DNA of 15,582 nt from an uncultured Bacilli bacterium (GTDB taxonomy: Bacteria; Bacillota_I; Bacilli_A; RF39; UBA660), in NCBI GenBank assembly GCA_947632355.1, contig CANROY010000027.1, positions 1-15,582 of the forward strand, given 5' to 3'. The position numbers were made by a program, and so were the translations under genes. Of this stretch, positions 11,988 through 15,582 are shown piece by piece (positions within the stretch are counted from its first letter, which is position 1; each line of letters opens with the position of its first letter). Below the pieces are notes generated by a model. That model did no database searches. It had not been told where the DNA came from and saw nothing but the letters and a program-made list of their open reading frames with translations.

Positions 11988-14072
11988 CTATAATTTTTTT
12001 ATACTTTTATGGTTTTTCATTAACTTTTTAATTCCCACATTTTTATTAAAAGCAATCGTGACTAACATTTTATCAACAGCCACAACAACCCCTCTTCCAT
12101 AGGTATCGTGTTCAATTACGTCTCCTGGTGTAAACTCTACTACTTCATCGGTATACATGTTTGCTGCTGAAAAACTCTTTTCTTCTTTTAAAGTCTCACT
12201 TTCTTTCTCAATTAAATCACTATCAATTTCTTCAATAAAACGACTTGGAGGGTTCATAGTTTCTTTCCCATAAAGCATTCTTCTTTTGGCATTCGTTACA
12301 TAAAGTAAATCTCTTGCTCTTGTAATACCAACATACATAAGACGTCTTTCTTCTTCTAGACCATCTTTTTCCATTAAAGAGTTGGTATGAGGAAATAAGC
12401 CTTCTTCCATACCGATTAAGAAAACGACATCGAATTCTAACCCCTTAGCACTATGAATTGTCATTAAAGTTACGGCATTACCCTCTTCTTTATGTTCAGA
12501 CATATCGGCAATTAAACTAATTTCTTCTAAGAAATCCTCTAGATTTACACTACCCGTTCTTTCTTCAAACGAAGCCGTAATACTTTTAAATTCCATTAAG
12601 TTTTCAAGTCTTAGTTGATTTTCCAACGTATCCTCTTCCATTAACTCTTTCTTCATACCACTTTCTTCTAGTACTAAATCAATAAGTTCCGTTAGAGATA
12701 AGGATTCACTTTCTTTTGCTAGTTTTAGAATTAATTCTTTAAACTCAAGTTCTTTTCCTTTACTAATGGCATCAAACATTGTTATATTGTTTTCTATGGC
12801 AGTTGCCTCAATACTCGCTATCGTAGAAGGGCCAATTTTTCGTTTTGGTACATTAATCACTCTTCTTAAACTAACTTCATCATTATGATTCACAATTAAT
12901 CTTAAATAACTAATTAAATCTTTAATTTCTTTTCGTTGATAGAAATAGTAACTACCCACTACTTTATAAGGCATATTGTTTTTAATAAACATTTCTTCTA
13001 CCACACGGGCTTGACCATTGGTTCGATAAAAAATAGCAATATCTTTTTCTTGATAGCCATCTGCTACTAATTTTTTAATTTCATCAATACACATGGTAAT
13101 TTCATGTTTTTCATCATTGCTTCTTAAATATTTGATTTTTGCACCCAATACTTTGTTACTTCTCAAATTCTTTTCTTTACGGTCTTGATTATTTTTAATA
13201 ACAGAATTTGCTGCATCTAAAATCATTTTGGTACTACGATAGTTTTCTTCTAATGCAACAACTTTAGTATTTACATAATCATTTTCAAAATGCAATATGT
13301 TTTTATAATTGGCACCACGGAACATATAGATCGATTGGTCTGGGTCTCCAACCACAAATAGATTCTTATACTTGCTACTTAATAATTTAGATAATTTGTA
13401 TTGAACTTCATTCGTATCTTGATACTCATCAATTAGAATATACTTAAATTTTTCTTGATAACGGTCAAGAACTTCTAGATGTTCTTTAAAAAGTTGTACT
13501 GGATATAACAATAAATCATCAAAATCAACGGAATTGTTTTTCTTTAATACTTTTATATACTCTTTATACACTTCATAAGCAATTTGTTCTGGCTCCGTAT
13601 TAAAATATTGTTCAATTTCCGCAGGACTTAACATTTCATTTTTAATAAAACTAATACGATTACGAATATAAGATGGTGCACATTCTTCTTTACTAATTCC
13701 TTTATCTTTCATAATCTTTTTAATTAAACTTAAAATATCATCGCTATCTAAGATCGTAAAATTATGTTCTAAACCTAAATACATATAGTTTTCTCTAATA
13801 ATACGTAATCCAAAAGAATGGAAGGTTCCTACAAATACATTATGATCCGGTACTAACGTATCCAATCGTTCACGCATTTCTCTTGCTGCTTTATTGGTAA
13901 AAGTAATCGCTAAAATGTTCCAAGAAGGTACACCTTCCTTTATTAAATAGGCAATACGAGTTGTCAAAACTTTTGTTTTTCCACTTCCAGCCCCTGCAAT
14001 GACTAAGCACGGTCCATCTTTATGCATTACTGCTATCTTTTGTTGTTCATTTAATTTTTCTAAGTAATCCAT
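11988..14072 (-). CDS. pcrA: ATP-dependent DNA helicase PcrA (UvrD/Rep family)
   Basis: PcrA is a 3'-5' superfamily 1 helicase for repair, replication-conflict removal and rolling-circle replication. The 694-residue product shows every helicase motif: Walker A AGAGSGKT (26-33), Ia TFTNKAAREM (57-66), II DEYQDTN (215-221), III VGDPDQSIYMFRGA (241-254) and IV LEENYRS (274-280). Motif V (TLMTIHSAKGLEFDVVFLIG) and motif VI (EERRLMYVGITRARD) follow in the last third. The C-terminal Tudor-like segment (GDVIEHDTYGRGVVVAVDK), which contacts RNA polymerase in relatives, is present. The ATG has an AGGGTGG site nine bases upstream. It heads the operon with the nucleotidyltransferase and ligA; pcrB, which precedes pcrA in Bacillus, is absent. 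Confidence 0.96.
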   Translation of the reverse strand: MDYLEKLNEQQKIAVMHKDGPCLVIAGAGSGKTKVLTTRIAYLIKEGVPSWNILAITFTNKAAREMRERLDTLVPDHNVFVGTFHSFGLRIIRENYMYLGLEHNFTILDSDDILSLIKKIMKDKGISKEECAPSYIRNRISFIKNEMLSPAEIEQYFNTEPEQIAYEVYKEYIKVLKKNNSVDFDDLLLYPVQLFKEHLEVLDRYQEKFKYILIDEYQDTNEVQYKLSKLLSSKYKNLFVVGDPDQSIYMFRGANYKNILHFENDYVNTKVVALEENYRSTKMILDAANSVIKNNQDRKEKNLRSNKVLGAKIKYLRSNDEKHEITMCIDEIKKLVADGYQEKDIAIFYRTNGQARVVEEMFIKNNMPYKVVGSYYFYQRKEIKDLISYLRLIVNHNDEVSLRRVINVPKRKIGPSTIASIEATAIENNITMFDAISKGKELEFKELILKLAKESESLSLTELIDLVLEESGMKKELMEEDTLENQLRLENLMEFKSITASFEERTGSVNLEDFLEEISLIADMSEHKEEGNAVTLMTIHSAKGLEFDVVFLIGMEEGLFPHTNSLMEKDGLEEERRLMYVGITRARDLLYVTNAKRRMLYGKETMNPPSRFIEEIDSDLIEKESETLKEEKSFSAANMYTDEVVEFTPGDVIEHDTYGRGVVVAVDKMLVTIAFNKNVGIKKLMKNHKSIKKL

Positions 14073-14087
14073 AAAAATCCACCCTAT

Positions 14088-14126
14088 CTGTATTTCTATT
14101 ATACAAAAAATACAGGTAAAAAGAAA
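14088..14126 (-). promoter_or_regulatory. pcrA promoter within a perfect 8-bp dyad
   Basis: On the minus strand a perfect TATAAT (14103-14098) lies 17 bp from a weak -35, TTTCTT (14126-14121). CTGTATTT (14088-14095) and AAATACAG (14108-14115) form an exact inverted repeat with a 12-base gap that encloses the -10. It is not the GAAC-N4-GTTC LexA box of Bacillota. The dyad could be an operator or, in the RNA, a leader element. Confidence 0.55.
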
Positions 14127-14194
14127 TAGAAAAAAATAAAATGCAAATGATTAATTTTCCAAATTTTTGCCACTTTTGGGCAGATTCTCAAGAG

Positions 14195-14220
14195 AAAAAA
14201 GCAAATTGTAGCGACAATTT
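14195..14220 (-). terminator. Terminator of the FGE-like surface gene
   Basis: On the minus strand AAATTGT (14220-14214) and ACAATTT (14209-14203) form a seven-pair stem with a CGCT loop, followed by GC and T6 (14200-14195). It lies 37 bases past the gene's stop codon and separates it from the pcrA promoter. The stem is A-U rich, so strength is moderate. Confidence 0.72.
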
Positions 14221-14256
14221 ACCTTTTTTGAATGAATTTTATTAAAATTGGCATTT

Positions 14257-15582
14257 TTATTGTGGTGTCAAGACTATACGGAATCCAAAATCGACATTAC
14301 TTGCACCTCTATTAGGTGAATATGCAAAAACCCCCGCTCTAGATTCATAGCTCTTAGCCCCGCCTCGATCAATCCAAGGCCAATTAGATTCGCCAAAACC
14401 TGCATAATCATCATACATTGAACTATAATGAGTTCCTGATTCAGAACATGGGCATACTTCCCCTGTCGCATCTCCCAATATTCTTCTATCCCAATGCGTT
14501 CTATTTGTATGATATTTGTATATATCATAATATTTTTTCGTTGTTGGGAAACTACTTTCATTAAAGCCACTTAAATAATATATAGGTTTTTCATTATTAC
14601 TATCTAATATTACAGCCATAGTAAATTCCCAAGCACCACCTGACATATCATAAATTCCGCTATAATTATTTGTCGTACTTGATGCTACAGATCTAGAATC
14701 GGTATAGGAGATATTTGTATTTGAATATCCTGTTGTATAATTGTTATTACTATTAATTGCTATTTCTGTACAAGTGTTACTTGTACATCTTCCATAAATA
14801 CTTTGTGTTAAATAAGCTACTGCTCCCCACTCTGTATTCTTCATCATATGACTATCTAGGTCTCTTTTGTAATCAAATGATGTATTATAAGCATTAGATA
14901 TTTGTAAATTTCTCCAGGAACTTTTATTTGGTTTTATTTGTACTTTGTTGCTGTTATTACTTGTTTCAAACTTTCCTGCCCACAAGCCATTTGCTTTAAA
15001 ACTTATGAAAGCAGGATGCGTCATCCAATCCCCTACATGACATTTACCACTTTCTCCTGATAACCCTTGTGTTTTATCTTCATTCATTGGTGTTTGGCAT
15101 TGTTTATATTCTTCTTTTGTTTCATCATCTACGGTATCAGTAAGTCCAAACTCGATTTCTACTGCTTGATTACTTTTATTTTTAACACTTGTTATATTTG
15201 GATAATCCCCCATATCAAATAGTTTATATCGATACTTTGGTATCCATACAAAATAACTTTCTATATATTGTTCTTCTATTTTTTCTCCTACTTTTATTTC
15301 TTTGTTCTTTCCAGTATCCGTTAATATAACGGCATTTGCCCATTCTTTCTTTTCATAACTATACCATTCCTGTGCTACATCTGCTTTGGTTACTATTCCA
15401 TTATCACCTATTTTTACTGGTACGAGTTCTCCTTTTTCATCTAATACTGGATCTGCTCCATTTAGTAATTCTTCTGTATACGTTTTTGTTTTTCTAAAAT
15501 CAGGAACTGTTCCTTGTAAAACATCAAACGTTTTTTCTACTTTATACATGGCAAAACTTCGGTATAGACTTATACCTCCAAC
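14257..15582 (-). CDS. Signal-anchored surface protein with FGE-sulfatase/C-type-lectin-like domain (5' end outside window)
   Basis: The frame is open for 11 further codons beyond the ATG at 15549, reading VGGISLYRSFA and then MYKVEKTFDVLQG. That is the end of a hydrophobic signal anchor, and the ATG has no ribosome site, so the gene starts outside the window. The ectodomain has a spacer (VLQGTVPDF...NGADPVLDEKGELVPV) and then a long C-terminal region. Residues below count from Met 15549. IESYFVWIPKYRYKLF (95-110) and the later GIYDMSGGAWEF and GFRIVL motifs mark a formylglycine-generating-enzyme-like (C-type lectin) fold. Cysteines (QCQTP, GKCH, RCTSNTC, VCPC) suggest disulfides outside the cell. 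Related proteins are frequent in gut Bacillota and their phages; a catalytic role is not evident. Binding or display is inferred. Confidence 0.8.
   Translation of the reverse strand, partial: VGGISLYRSFAMYKVEKTFDVLQGTVPDFRKTKTYTEELLNGADPVLDEKGELVPVKIGDNGIVTKADVAQEWYSYEKKEWANAVILTDTGKNKEIKVGEKIEEQYIESYFVWIPKYRYKLFDMGDYPNITSVKNKSNQAVEIEFGLTDTVDDETKEEYKQCQTPMNEDKTQGLSGESGKCHVGDWMTHPAFISFKANGLWAGKFETSNNSNKVQIKPNKSSWRNLQISNAYNTSFDYKRDLDSHMMKNTEWGAVAYLTQSIYGRCTSNTCTEIAINSNNNYTTGYSNTNISYTDSRSVASSTTNNYSGIYDMSGGAWEFTMAVILDSNNEKPIYYLSGFNESSFPTTKKYYDIYKYHTNRTHWDRRILGDATGEVCPCSESGTHYSSMYDDYAGFGESNWPWIDRGGAKSYESRAGVFAYSPNRGASNVDFGFRIVLTPQ

Noticed and set aside
14274..14570. Second minus-strand frame inside the FGE-like gene
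   Set aside because: It overlaps motifs of the real frame (GGAWEF, GFRIVL) and shows no ribosome site or family features.
15549..15551. ATG at 15549 as the start of the FGE-like protein
   Set aside because: The frame continues upstream to the window edge with signal-anchor residues (VGGISLYRSFA), and no ribosome site precedes this ATG.
1..15582. tRNA, rRNA, insertion sequence or alternative genetic code
   Set aside because: No cloverleaf, rRNA core sequence or transposase was seen, and Trp is encoded by TGG with no in-frame TGA in conserved genes.

Overview
The window is AT-rich, uses the standard bacterial code (Trp is TGG, and no in-frame TGA interrupts a conserved gene), and has strong AGGAGG-type ribosome sites, compact operons and U-tract hairpin terminators. 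Together with the gene block rlmB - SigH-like sigma factor - secE - nusG and the pcrA/ligA operon, this points to a low-GC Bacillota, most likely an uncultured gut Bacilli lineage of the Erysipelotrichales/RF39 type. The lineage call is inference; no rRNA is present.

Left edge (1-560): the 5' part of a surface protein gene with a signal anchor (minus strand) diverges from a 65-residue ribbon-helix-helix regulator (plus strand). The space between them holds three GTAWTAC sites exactly 25 bp apart that cover a promoter. A bidirectional terminator at 514-556 closes this unit.

Information-processing block (563-3972, all minus): a small signal-peptide-like basic protein, rlmB, a SigH-like sigma factor, secE, nusG, then a putative zincin (HEQYH). 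The order resembles Bacillus subtilis rlmB-yacP-sigH-rpmG-secE-nusG, but yacP and rpmG are missing and no ribosomal protein genes follow nusG.

Toxin-antitoxin cassette (4032-4795, minus): a DinJ-like antitoxin and a YafQ-like toxin with all key catalytic residues. The module is bracketed by two identical 28-bp direct repeats, each a terminator hairpin, and its promoter is preceded by TGCAA repeats at 11-bp steps.

Envelope/signalling operon (4899-8280, minus): a one-TM extracytoplasmic protein, a membrane sensor with two periplasmic-binding-like domains and a degenerate GGDEF domain (DGNEF), and a six-TM YihY-family protein.

Divergent from it is a lone plus-strand gene (8435-9049) that looks like a distant ADP-ribosyltransferase-fold protein. 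It converges on ligA through a shared terminator placed partly inside ligA's coding end.

DNA maintenance operon (9063-14072, minus): pcrA, a sugar-nucleotidyltransferase-like gene and ligA, tightly coupled, with a perfect 8-bp dyad around the pcrA -10 box.

Right edge (14257-15582, minus): a surface protein with an FGE-sulfatase/C-type-lectin-like C-terminal domain. Its reading frame runs off the window, so its true start is not visible.
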